Shown piece by piece: positions 1-6,907 of a DNA stretch of 10,902 nucleotides. Under the pieces are notes generated by a model. It worked only from the letters and a program-made list of their open reading frames with translations. It ran no database searches and was not told where the DNA came from. A program made the position numbers and the translations under genes. The DNA lies in NCBI GenBank assembly GCA_003218785.1, contig QHOM01000062.1:1-10902 (forward strand), given 5' to 3'. Numbering within the stretch: position 1 is the first letter of the stretch; every line of letters begins with the position of its first letter. This DNA is from Verrucomicrobiota bacterium. Its GTDB lineage: Bacteria; Verrucomicrobiota; Verrucomicrobiia; Chthoniobacterales; UBA10450.

Positions 1-978
1 GAGGGTGACGCCATCGCCATCGCGCTCATGGTTCAGAATGAGATAGGCCATGCTAATGAACATGTCTTCCTTAATGTCGGGATAAAGTTGCCGGTTTACT
101 TTTCGCAAAACATCAGCCGGAGACGGATTCCGCGCCGCCTCGGCGCGCAACACGCTGCGGCAAATCGCCATGATTAGCGAGGCCGGAACGCCTTTGCCCG
201 AAACGTCTGCGATCGCCACACCGAGCCGTTCGTCATCGACATGAATGTAATCAAAATAATCGCCGCTGACTTGGCGGGCGGGCACACTAATGCCGCTGAT
301 CTGAAATCCGTTGATGGCCGGCGCTTCGGCTGGAAGCAAAATACGCTGAATGTCCCGTGCGATTTCGAGATCGTGATCGAGGCGCTTCTTTTCGTTCGCC
401 ATCGAGTAGATGATGGCGTTGTAGAGGGCAAAAGCGGACTGCTCGGCGATCGATTTAAAAACGACGAAATCGCCCTGCGAAAATGCCGGACCTATGGGAC
501 CATTGGCGAGGGCGAGAACACCCAGGTCCTGATTTCCGTACCGCAGTGATGAGGCCATTACCGACGCAGTGCCAAACGCGCTGTCGCGCAATTTCGCCAA
601 CTCAGGCGCTTCTGAGAACTCGTTCAAGCAAACGGGCTGTCCGGTTTGCCAGACGCGTCCGATTATCCCCTCACCCGGAACAATCGAGTGCAGTCGCAGA
701 TAACTCTCTAGGGCGATGGGAGTAGCAGCTGCTTGTTGCAAAATATCTGCTGGAACATCTACCAGCGGCGGGCAGCCCTTGGAGATAAAGGCTGGAGTAA
801 GTTTTGCGCCCGTGCGATCGGTCACATAAAGCGCGCCACCGTGCGCGTCGAGAATTCGCGTCGCACCCTCGACGATGAGCCGGTGTAGTTCCTGAGGTCG
901 AATGGTTTCCCTGAAGGCCTCGCCCAGCCCATGCAGGAAATCGAAAACAAGCGTTTCTTCGACCTGAATGTCGGCCAC
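1..978 (-). CDS. GAF-domain PP2C/SpoIIE-type serine phosphatase (RsbU-like), C-terminus cut off
   Basis: An uninterrupted minus-strand frame of 326 codons runs from a GTG at 976-978 to base 1, so the C-terminal end is outside the window. Residues about 14-185 have the character of a GAF sensor domain (for example VPGEGIIGRVWQTGQPV and LGVLALANG). A short helical linker follows, containing ARDIQRILLP at 207-216, the signature that precedes SpoIIE/RsbU phosphatase domains. The PP2C core shows SGDYFDY at 238-244 and ADVSGKGVPASLIMA at 257-271; D240 and D258 match the metal-binding aspartates of the family. Known family members dephosphorylate STAS-domain anti-sigma antagonists, and a STAS gene ends 17 bases upstream, so it is the likely substrate and the two genes probably form an operon. 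The GTG start is chosen because no ATG lies in frame nearby; there is no clear ribosome binding site. The function is well supported, while the signal sensed by GAF is unknown. Confidence 0.93.
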   Translation of the reverse strand, partial: MADIQVEETLVFDFLHGLGEAFRETIRPQELHRLIVEGATRILDAHGGALYVTDRTGAKLTPAFISKGCPPLVDVPADILQQAAATPIALESYLRLHSIVPGEGIIGRVWQTGQPVCLNEFSEAPELAKLRDSAFGTASVMASSLRYGNQDLGVLALANGPIGPAFSQGDFVVFKSIAEQSAFALYNAIIYSMANEKKRLDHDLEIARDIQRILLPAEAPAINGFQISGISVPARQVSGDYFDYIHVDDERLGVAIADVSGKGVPASLIMAICRSVLRAEAARNPSPADVLRKVNRQLYPDIKEDMFISMAYLILNHERDGDGVTL

Positions 979-995
979 ATCATGCAGGGGCCAGC

Positions 996-1511
996 TTACT
1001 TCGAAGGCGTCTCGTGATGAAGGTCTTGTTTTAAATAATCGAGAACGTCCTTAAAGCGAAAGAGATTTTCCGGGGCCGCCTCGCAAAGAGCCTCGTGCGC
1101 TTCCAGCATCGTTTCCGTTTGCTCCTTTTTCTTGCTCTCTCGCGACTGGTCCCTGAAAACGCGCTCGAACGCCTCACATTCCGGTGCAGTCGCACCATTG
1201 GCATGAATATCGAATATTTGATCCAAGCCCAGCCCGAAGAGCAGTTCCCGGCTGCGATCCGCGCAGTGAACAACGTGAAGATGACCGCGGCCAAGTTCCT
1301 TCAAGCGCAATGCCACGCTGGCCATCGTTCCCATGAATGTGGAATCCATCATCACGCAATCCGCCAAATCAACCACAAACTCGCGATACCCGCGGTCCAA
1401 CATCTCGCGCGCGAACTCCTTGAGGTGGCCGCTGTTCAGGAAACTACCTTTTCCCTCTATCTTCACCCATACGGTCGGACCGCTTACCCCTACTTGAATC
1501 GATGACTCCAC
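996..1511 (-). CDS. STAS-domain anti-sigma factor antagonist with C-terminal extension
   Basis: This 171-residue protein has an N-terminal STAS domain (about residues 5-105) of the SpoIIAA/RsbV type. The loop MMDSTFMG at 54-61 puts D56-S57 where family members carry the serine that is phosphorylated by an anti-sigma kinase and dephosphorylated by a PP2C phosphatase. The last 60 residues are an extra segment: a charged KKKEQ stretch, then a helical part containing ENLFRFKDVLDYLKQDL. Classic STAS regulators of about 110 residues lack it. The next gene downstream encodes a GAF-PP2C phosphatase, which fits a partner-switching pair. The start is a GTG at 1509-1511, preceded closely by a sigma70-like promoter and without a Shine-Dalgarno motif. 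The cognate kinase and the final target (sigma factor or another output) are not in the window. Confidence 0.92.
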   Translation of the reverse strand: MESSIQVGVSGPTVWVKIEGKGSFLNSGHLKEFAREMLDRGYREFVVDLADCVMMDSTFMGTMASVALRLKELGRGHLHVVHCADRSRELLFGLGLDQIFDIHANGATAPECEAFERVFRDQSRESKKKEQTETMLEAHEALCEAAPENLFRFKDVLDYLKQDLHHETPSK

Positions 1512-1524
1512 GTTTGCTCTGTAA

Positions 1525-1554
1525 ACAATACAAGATCGAGAGGCATGCTGTCAA
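1525..1554 (-). promoter_or_regulatory. sigma70-like promoter of the STAS/phosphatase operon
   Basis: Read on the minus strand there is a perfect -35 hexamer TTGACA (1554-1549), an 18-base spacer, and a -10 hexamer TATTGT (1530-1525, four of six consensus positions). Transcription would be expected to begin near 1518, only about 7 bases before the GTG start codon at 1511, giving an almost leaderless mRNA. The motif match is seen in the sequence; promoter activity is inferred. Confidence 0.5.
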
Positions 1555-1606
1555 ACCTGTCCCACATCCGGGAAAACTCCAGGAATTGATTCCAAATAGA
1601 GAAGTC

Positions 1607-1639
1607 AAAGAGCCTCTCTTTCCAAGACAGCGGGTCTTG
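1607..1639 (-). terminator. two tandem short hairpins after the exported-protein gene
   Basis: Immediately downstream of the stop codon at 1642-1644 (minus strand) lie two perfect 6-bp stems. The first is CAAGAC/GTCTTG with a 5-base loop (1623-1639). The second is AAAGAG/CTCTTT with a 3-base loop (1607-1621). No long U-run follows either of them, so they may stall or stabilise RNA ends rather than form a classic intrinsic terminator. Confidence 0.3.
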
Positions 1640-1641
1640 CC

Positions 1642-2235
1642 TTACTCCCACATGTAGGAACGGTTTTGCGCCACGATCCGCCCGTCTTCGATTAACAGAC
1701 ATCGCCAGGCAATCACTCGCCCGTCGTCAAAATAATCGTCACCAATGACCTTGAACTCTGTCTTGTGAGTGCCGCGCACGTTTCGATAAGAAATTTCCTG
1801 CGCCTGAACCTGTTCGTGCAATTTCTCCTGGCGATACTCCAGACGCACTGTGAGATCAGCTGGCCGCTTGGTGCGCCAAAAGAAATCGAAGTAATCGCCG
1901 CAACGTTGGTGTTGATCGAGCTTCGTTACGGCGCCGAACAGCCGGTATTGCCGCTCAAAGGTAATGGGGGCGTCCTGAAGCGTCGCCGTCTTCTGGCTTG
2001 GTGCAGAACCGGAAAGGGCTTTCGGGCTAAGCGCGCTCGTCGTCTGTCGCGCAGTTTGACCTCGCTTCGGCCCTATCTCGCTCAGAAAGAAAAGCTTCGT
2101 TTTTCGAAACTCGAAATCTTTGCTCAGCACGACCGGGAGCGGTGTCACTTTTTCGAGGATCCTTGGTTCTTCCGTCGCCCGGGCTAACCCGCTCCCGATA
2201 ATGATCAACCCGGCCACTGCAGCGATAAATTTCAT
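1642..2235 (-). CDS. exported protein of unknown function
   Basis: This 197-residue protein starts with a typical Sec signal peptide: K2, a hydrophobic stretch at about 3-18, and a likely signal peptidase I site after ARA (residues 18-20). A polar segment rich in Ser, Thr, Ala and Gln (about 55-90) has the look of a flexible linker. The C-terminal half, from about residue 92, appears folded, with alternating hydrophobic and charged residues, several Tyr/Phe/Trp, and the phrases RCGDYFDFFW and VIGDDYFDDGRVIAW. I recognise no catalytic motif or named domain. The ATG start fits the signal peptide. The gene is divergent from the exonuclease-ligase gene across a 127-base gap, and 130 bases separate it from the STAS gene downstream. 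It is probably a periplasmic or surface protein; the function is not known to me. Confidence 0.8.
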   Translation of the reverse strand: MKFIAAVAGLIIIGSGLARATEEPRILEKVTPLPVVLSKDFEFRKTKLFFLSEIGPKRGQTARQTTSALSPKALSGSAPSQKTATLQDAPITFERQYRLFGAVTKLDQHQRCGDYFDFFWRTKRPADLTVRLEYRQEKLHEQVQAQEISYRNVRGTHKTEFKVIGDDYFDDGRVIAWRCLLIEDGRIVAQNRSYMWE

Positions 2236-2242
2236 CTCTATA

Positions 2243-2271
2243 ATGAAACCGGCTCACGCGCAACGTGTCAA
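2243..2271 (-). promoter_or_regulatory. possible promoter of the exported-protein gene
   Basis: The minus strand has TTGACA at 2271-2266, a 17-base spacer, and a weak -10 candidate TTTCAT at 2248-2243; TATAGA follows directly at 2242-2237. With this geometry transcription would start at or within a few bases of the ATG at 2235. The -35 match is perfect but the -10 is poor, so this is tentative. Confidence 0.25.
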
Positions 2272-2362
2272 CATAGGTCGTATAGAACAAATAAGTCCAT
2301 AGACGAGCGGACGAAACGATGCACAGGTTTCGCTCGCCATGTTTCACGCCTAGATTTTCCCC

Positions 2363-5155
2363 GTGATTGATGTTCGTTATGAGCGCGGCGTTTATTTGCC
2401 GCAGCACGATTTGTGGCTCGACCCCTGGGATGCAAAAGGCTGCGCCTTCGTTTCACATGCGCACAGCGACCACATTGCGCCGCACAATGAGATCATTGTT
2501 TCCGAGCGGACAGCGCGTTTGATGCAGAGTCGGCTTGCGGGCGAGCGAATAGAGCATGTCCTGCCCTTCGGTGAAAGACGAACGGTGCGTCGCCTCGATC
2601 TCATGTTATTGCCCGCCGGTCACATCTTTGGTTCGGCACAATGTTTCGTTTTCGCCGGTGACGAGACGCTTCTTTACACGGGGGATTTCAAACTGCGGCC
2701 GGGGAAATCCGCTGAGCAGGCGGAATGGCACAAAGCCGATACACTCGTCATGGAGACGACGTTTGGCCTGCCGCGCTATCGATTTCCGCCAACGGAACAA
2801 GTTATCGACCAAATTGTCACTTTCTGCCGCGAAACAATCGATGATGGCCACGTGCCGGTGCTCCTTGGTTACTCGTTAGGCAAAGCGCAGGAGATCCTGT
2901 GCTCGCTCAAGGGAGCGGGACTGACGCCCATGCTACACGGCTCGGTCTATCAGATGACGCGTATTTACGAGCAGTTCGGCCAACTGTTTTGCAAATACGT
3001 TCGCTACAACGCGAATGATGTCGCGGGAAAAGTTCTCATCTGCCCACCGAGCGCAAATCGATCGCGCATGCTGGAAAGTATTCCGCGCAAACGCGTCGCA
3101 ATGATTAGCGGCTGGGCAGTCGATGCGAACGCGGTCTATCGCTACCAAGTTGACGCGGCTTTTCCTCTCTCGGATCATGCTGACTACAACGATTTGGTTC
3201 GCTACGTCGATCTCGTACAGCCCCGGCGCGTGTTCACCCTCCATGGTTTCGCCGCAGAGTTTGCCCGCGATTTGCGCGAACACGGCGTCGAGGCCTGGGC
3301 GCTGACGAAAGAAAATCAGCTCGAGCTGCAATTGGAGACTCTGGCACGCGACTCGCGTTCATCAATCGGCTCCTCTCCGATTGGCCTTGGAACGATTAGC
3401 GCGCGGGCAGTTTGCGGGGAGGGTGCCGCAGACAGGTCCGCAGCGGCGACCGCTCCCCACTCCGAATTCGCGACATTTGCCAATGTTGGCGAAACCATTG
3501 CCGCGACTGCCGCAAAGTTGGAAAAAATCCGCTTGCTTGCAAATTACTTGCGGAGGCTCGATCAAAAGCAGCTTCCCATTGCGGCGATTTATTTTACGGG
3601 CCACGCTTTTGCCCAGAGCGATCTGCGCACATTGCAAATAGGAGGATCGATCATCTACCGCGCGATGATGGCAGCGGCGAAATTGAGTGACGCACGATTC
3701 CACCGCATTGCCGGCGGGCACGGAGATGCGGGCAAAACCGCCTTCGAAACGCTGGATGAACGCACCTGCGCTGAACCATTCACGCTCAAGCAATCGCGCA
3801 ATTTCTTCGAGGCATTGCATAGGACCCGCGGACCCATTCCGAAGACTGAGTTGTTGCGATCACGCCTTGTCAGACTTTCCGCGCGCGAGGCTCAGTACGT
3901 CGTCAAGATTCTCACGGGAGACTTGCGCATTGGCTTGCGGGAGGGTCTCGTGGAGGAAGCAATTGCCCGCGCCTTCGACGCGCCGCTGGACGACGTGAAG
4001 GAAGTCAACATGCTACTCGGCGATATCGGCACGACCGCAGCGCTCGCTTGCGCAAAGGAGCTGCACCGTGCGGAATTATCGATCTTTCGTCCAATCAAGT
4101 GCATGCTGGCGACTCCCGAGCCAACAGCGGAAGCAGTGTGGGAACGGTTTGTTAAAGGGAACAATTCTGCGGAAGGCACAGCCGCCCCTACAGTTTATGT
4201 GGAAGACAAGTTCGACGGTATTCGCGCGCAACTTCATCGCACCACAAAGCGGGTGGAAATTTTTTCGCGCGATTTACGGCCCATCACCGATCAATTTCCG
4301 GAACTGACGGAGCAGGCCAGGAATTTCACACAAGAGTTGATTGTCGATGGCGAAATTATCGCTTTCGGAGAAGGTCGCAGGCTCACCTTTTTCGATTTGC
4401 AAAGGCGGCTGGGTCGCAAGAGTGATGGCGCGGATTTATTCGAGGGAGCCGCGGCAGATGTGCCGGTTGCTTTCGTCATCTTTGATGTTCTTTGGCTGAA
4501 CGGACGTTCGCTATTGAAAACTCCGCTGCGCGAGCGGCGCGAATGGCTTGGCGGTTTGCAATTACCGCGGCACTTTCAAATTGTGCAAGTAATGCCCGCG
4601 CATTCCGCGGCTGAGATCGAGCAAACTTTTCAACAGGCACGGCGGCGCTTGAACGAAGGTCTCATGATTAAAGATCCGGAAAGCTTTTATTTACCAGGCA
4701 CTCGCGGAATGTTTTGGCTTAAACTCAAAAAAGAGCTGGCGACGCTGGATGTGGTGGTCGTCGTCGCCGAGCTTGGCCATGGCAAACGCAATAATGTGCT
4801 GAGCGATTACACGTTTGCCGTGAGCGACCAAGAGACGGGTGAGCTTTTGCCGATTGGCAAAGCCTATAGCGGATTGACTGACGTGGAGATTGCAGAATTA
4901 ACCGAGCACTTCAAACAGAACACCATCGCGGATCATGGCCGGTACCGTGAAGTGAAACCGGATATTGTGCTCGAGGTCGCGTTCAATTCAATTCAGCCGA
5001 GCACGCGCCACGCTAGTGGGCTCGCGCTGCGTTTCCCAAGAATCAAAGCGATCCGGCGCGACAAAACGGTGGATTCTATCGACACACTCGAATACGCTCG
5101 CAAGCTCGCCGCGCAAAACCCAAATTCACTTGCCGATTTTAGGCGCAGCGCGTGA
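2363..5155 (+). CDS. fused beta-CASP DNA exonuclease and ATP-dependent DNA ligase
   Basis: This single 930-residue frame joins two enzymes. Residues 1-327 form a metallo-beta-lactamase/beta-CASP nuclease like the bacterial ligase-associated DNA exonuclease: HAHSDH at 32-37, H87 in PAGHIFGSAQ, D108 in YTGDFKLRP, and H272 in PLSDHADY supply the metal ligands. After a linker of about 50 residues rich in Ser, Ala and Gly (about 328-376), residues 377-930 form a complete ATP-dependent ligase. It has an N-terminal DNA-binding part (about 377-590), then an adenylation domain with motif I EDKFDGIR, where K616 is the expected AMP-accepting lysine. Motif IV is EGLMIKD at 765-771 and motif V is WLKLKKE at 785-791. 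The OB-fold ends with LALRFPRIKAIRRDK. The expected activity is end trimming plus sealing of DNA breaks. The frame is open throughout and both halves keep their key residues, so this is a real fusion and not a frame error. The start is a GTG without a Shine-Dalgarno motif. Confidence 0.95.
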   Translation: MIDVRYERGVYLPQHDLWLDPWDAKGCAFVSHAHSDHIAPHNEIIVSERTARLMQSRLAGERIEHVLPFGERRTVRRLDLMLLPAGHIFGSAQCFVFAGDETLLYTGDFKLRPGKSAEQAEWHKADTLVMETTFGLPRYRFPPTEQVIDQIVTFCRETIDDGHVPVLLGYSLGKAQEILCSLKGAGLTPMLHGSVYQMTRIYEQFGQLFCKYVRYNANDVAGKVLICPPSANRSRMLESIPRKRVAMISGWAVDANAVYRYQVDAAFPLSDHADYNDLVRYVDLVQPRRVFTLHGFAAEFARDLREHGVEAWALTKENQLELQLETLARDSRSSIGSSPIGLGTISARAVCGEGAADRSAAATAPHSEFATFANVGETIAATAAKLEKIRLLANYLRRLDQKQLPIAAIYFTGHAFAQSDLRTLQIGGSIIYRAMMAAAKLSDARFHRIAGGHGDAGKTAFETLDERTCAEPFTLKQSRNFFEALHRTRGPIPKTELLRSRLVRLSAREAQYVVKILTGDLRIGLREGLVEEAIARAFDAPLDDVKEVNMLLGDIGTTAALACAKELHRAELSIFRPIKCMLATPEPTAEAVWERFVKGNNSAEGTAAPTVYVEDKFDGIRAQLHRTTKRVEIFSRDLRPITDQFPELTEQARNFTQELIVDGEIIAFGEGRRLTFFDLQRRLGRKSDGADLFEGAAADVPVAFVIFDVLWLNGRSLLKTPLRERREWLGGLQLPRHFQIVQVMPAHSAAEIEQTFQQARRRLNEGLMIKDPESFYLPGTRGMFWLKLKKELATLDVVVVVAELGHGKRNNVLSDYTFAVSDQETGELLPIGKAYSGLTDVEIAELTEHFKQNTIADHGRYREVKPDIVLEVAFNSIQPSTRHASGLALRFPRIKAIRRDKTVDSIDTLEYARKLAAQNPNSLADFRRSA

Positions 5156-5219
5156 GCGATGTCGACTTCCTCGGGAGCCGGGAGAAACCAAAGGAATACC
5201 AGGGGACGTCGGTCAAAAG

Positions 5220-5414
5220 CTAATGCGTCCGCGCCGTTGGTGAAGTTGCTGGTCTCACGATGACCGTTTCGACTTTGTCGCGTCGAAAATGCTGAATATT
5301 GGCGTAAACGGCCAACAGCACCATTGATCCAACAATTATGAGAATTAGCACAACAGCGCTCTTTGGAGCTCGGGACGATCGAACTTTTTCGCGACGCGGC
5401 TGTAGCGAATTCAC
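5220..5414 (-). CDS. small single-pass membrane protein, unknown function
   Basis: This 64-residue product has a basic N-terminus (residues 1-18 with five Arg and two Lys), one clear hydrophobic helix at about 19-40 (SAVVLILIIVGSMVLLAVYA), and a short polar C-terminal tail. The positive-inside rule suggests a cytoplasmic N-terminus, although basic residues also follow the helix. The start is a GTG at 5412-5414. It lies 40 bases after the acyltransferase gene on the same strand and may be the last gene of that operon; it converges with the ligase gene. An overlapping longer minus-strand frame in this area has no protein-like features and was not called. I do not recognise a family, and gene status rests on the membrane pattern and position. 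Confidence 0.6.
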   Translation of the reverse strand: MNSLQPRREKVRSSRAPKSAVVLILIIVGSMVLLAVYANIQHFRRDKVETVIVRPATSPTARTH

Positions 5415-5425
5415 CCTGGAAGTAT

Positions 5426-5448
5426 CGACGTCGGTCTTGCGCGCGCAA
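5426..5448. repeat. two adjacent palindromes in the acyltransferase/small-protein gap
   Basis: The 40-base gap between the two minus-strand genes holds an 8-base perfect palindrome CGACGTCG (5426-5433) and a 12-base perfect palindrome TTGCGCGCGCAA (5437-5448). They could be protein-binding sites or chance in GC-rich DNA. No U-run is present, so a terminator is unlikely. Confidence 0.3.
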
Positions 5449-5454
5449 ATCCTA

Positions 5455-6069
5455 TCACTTCAATTCAAGCGCAGCGATTGCATTCATGACGCGCTGGCTT
5501 AGTTGCCCATAGAGATTCTTCTCTCGCGATTTGAGGTCGATCACCGTAAAAAAAATCGGTTCTCCGATCACGATGGTGATTGGCACAAAGTGCAAACCAC
5601 CACCGCCACGCGGCAAGGCCTCGTGCGCACCAAAGATCCGCATCGGCACGACCGGGGCGAGGGTCTTTGCGATCACGAGTCCCAATCCCGGCTCGGCGGG
5701 CTGCAAATTGCCGTCGAGCGTCCGCGAGCCTTCCGGAAAAACCAGTGCGCCGTTCCCGGACTTGAGAACACGAATCAAGGCTTTAAGCGCGCTGCGGTCG
5801 ATCCCCTCCTGATTAACTGGGATTACGTTCAGTTTGGGCAAAAGCCAGCCAAGTAACGGTACTTCCATCAAGGTTCGCCGCGCCAGAAAATAAATCGCGC
5901 GATCGCATGTAATGCCGGCAAGCGGCGGATCGAGATAACTCTGGTGGTTCATCGCGAGAATTACCGGACCGCTTTGAATCATGCGCTCCCGATGAATTAC
6001 ACGAAGACGAAAAAACAACCCGCCAACGAGGCGAGAAAAATGATAACCGAGCCAGTAATAGAAATTCAT
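5455..6069 (-). CDS. plsC: PlsC-type 1-acyl-glycerol-3-phosphate acyltransferase
   Basis: This 204-residue member of the lysophospholipid acyltransferase family is expected to add a second acyl chain to lysophosphatidic acid, giving phosphatidic acid in membrane phospholipid synthesis. The catalytic motif NHxxxxD is present as NHQSYLDP with H42 and D47. The substrate-binding motif FPEGSRT sits at 111-117, and the block IPVNQEGIDR (83-92) matches another conserved family region. The N-terminus (about 4-22) is hydrophobic and aromatic and may associate with the membrane. The length is typical of short bacterial members. The gene starts 24 bases after the end of cmk on the same strand, an arrangement common in several phyla, so the two are probably co-transcribed. 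The acyl donor and exact acceptor cannot be read from the sequence. Confidence 0.92.
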   Translation of the reverse strand: MNFYYWLGYHFSRLVGGLFFRLRVIHRERMIQSGPVILAMNHQSYLDPPLAGITCDRAIYFLARRTLMEVPLLGWLLPKLNVIPVNQEGIDRSALKALIRVLKSGNGALVFPEGSRTLDGNLQPAEPGLGLVIAKTLAPVVPMRIFGAHEALPRGGGGLHFVPITIVIGEPIFFTVIDLKSREKNLYGQLSQRVMNAIAALELK

Positions 6070-6093
6070 CGTTGGAGCGGCGAAGCGATGGAG

Positions 6094-6762
6094 TCAGGCA
6101 GAGACCTTGAGACCCATTTCTTTTAGTCGTGCAACGACCTCGCTGACGACTCCTTCGATCGTAAGATGCGACGTGTCGATAACATGGGCATCTTTCGCGA
6201 GCACGAGCGGTGAGACAAGCCGTGAAGAATCAGCGTGGTCACGCATGGTAATTTCGTCGCGCTGCCCTTGCGCGGCGCGACGCCGCAGACGCACTTCACG
6301 CGAAGCAACGATATAAAACTTGTAGGGTGTGTCTGGAAAAACGACCGAGCCGATGTCCCGGCCTTCCGTAACCAAGTCGTGACTGCGCGCGTACTCACGC
6401 ATTTTCTGCTCAACAATTCGGCGGACTCGCGGAACGCTGCTAACGCGGGAGACACTTTCGTTCACGCGATCCTCACGCAAGTAATCGGTTGGATCGACAT
6501 TATCGATAAAGATGCGCGATTCGTTGTCTTGGAGGCAGCAAGTGATCTCGGCAGACTCGGCAGTTTGGGTGACCCGGTCTCTGTCTCCCGCATCTATCCC
6601 CTTTTGCAATATATGCCAGGTGATCGCTCGATAAATCGCACCCGAATTGACATAGGCGAAGCCGAGTCGCTGGGCAAGCTCTCGCGCGACACTGCTTTTT
6701 CCGGAGGCAGCCGGGCCATCAATGGCAACGACCCGATGAAAAGATTGCCGATTCGAAGACAT
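6094..6762 (-). CDS. cmk: cytidylate kinase
   Basis: The enzyme phosphorylates CMP and dCMP to the diphosphates with ATP in the cytoplasm, feeding RNA, DNA and CDP-lipid synthesis. From the ATG at 6760-6762 it has 222 residues, normal for bacterial Cmk. The P-loop GPAASGKSS lies at 16-24 with K22. VNSGAIYRA is a variant of the usual LDTGAMYRA block, and GRDIGSVVFPD and ASREVRLRRR match the substrate and lid regions. An in-frame TTG at 6780 would add six residues (start codon plus IRVVF); the ATG is preferred because the family begins shortly before the P-loop. aroA lies upstream on the same strand, across a 145-base gap from the ATG that contains a palindromic element, and the acyltransferase follows 24 bases downstream. 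The aroA-cmk order is widespread in bacteria. Confidence 0.96.
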   Translation of the reverse strand: MSSNRQSFHRVVAIDGPAASGKSSVARELAQRLGFAYVNSGAIYRAITWHILQKGIDAGDRDRVTQTAESAEITCCLQDNESRIFIDNVDPTDYLREDRVNESVSRVSSVPRVRRIVEQKMREYARSHDLVTEGRDIGSVVFPDTPYKFYIVASREVRLRRRAAQGQRDEITMRDHADSSRLVSPLVLAKDAHVIDTSHLTIEGVVSEVVARLKEMGLKVSA

Positions 6763-6782
6763 AAATACAACGCGGATCAACT

Positions 6783-6901
6783 GTAGCCGTCGCCCTGAGG
6801 GCGACGCAACCCGGTGTTGCTTGATCAGTTCAGCGCCGCGCTTAGCACCCGCCTTCTCCCGCAGTCGCGGGATTTGGCGCAGCAGGCAGCGAAGCGGCTA
6901 C
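6783..6901. repeat. GTAG-bounded palindromic element (REP/BIME-like) between aroA and cmk
   Basis: On the plus strand GTAG (6783-6786) is followed by an 8-bp perfect stem CGTCGCCC/GGGCGACG with loop TGA (6788-6806). This is the layout of REP elements, in which a GTAG-type tag precedes a hairpin. A second hairpin GCAAC/GTTGC with a 5-base loop overlaps its last base (6806-6820), and a third, TCCCGC/GCGGGA with loop AGTC, lies at 6857-6872. The far end carries the inverted tag CGGCTAC (6895-6901), matching GTAGCCG at 6783-6789, so the 119 bases are bounded by a 7-base inverted repeat. Only one copy is visible here, so its repetitive nature in the genome is inferred. Confidence 0.45.
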
Positions 6902-6907
6902 CATGGA

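Noticed and set aside
241..725. Plus-strand frames across the left end
   Set aside because: They are antisense to the continuous GAF-PP2C frame, whose motifs are unmistakable.
1490..1702. Minus-strand 70-codon frame with a Trp/Phe-rich segment between the exported protein and the STAS gene
   Set aside because: It overlaps the ends of both flanking genes in another frame, covers the hairpins and the promoter, and has no domain or start context; it is most likely chance.
5156..5219. Bidirectional terminator between the convergent ligase and small-protein genes
   Set aside because: No convincing stem-loop with a U-run was found in these 64 bases.
4993..5448. Minus-strand 151-codon frame opposite the end of the ligase gene
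   Set aside because: Composition is Arg/Ser-rich without fold-like patterning and it overlaps the strongly supported ligase and the small membrane protein frame; a shadow.
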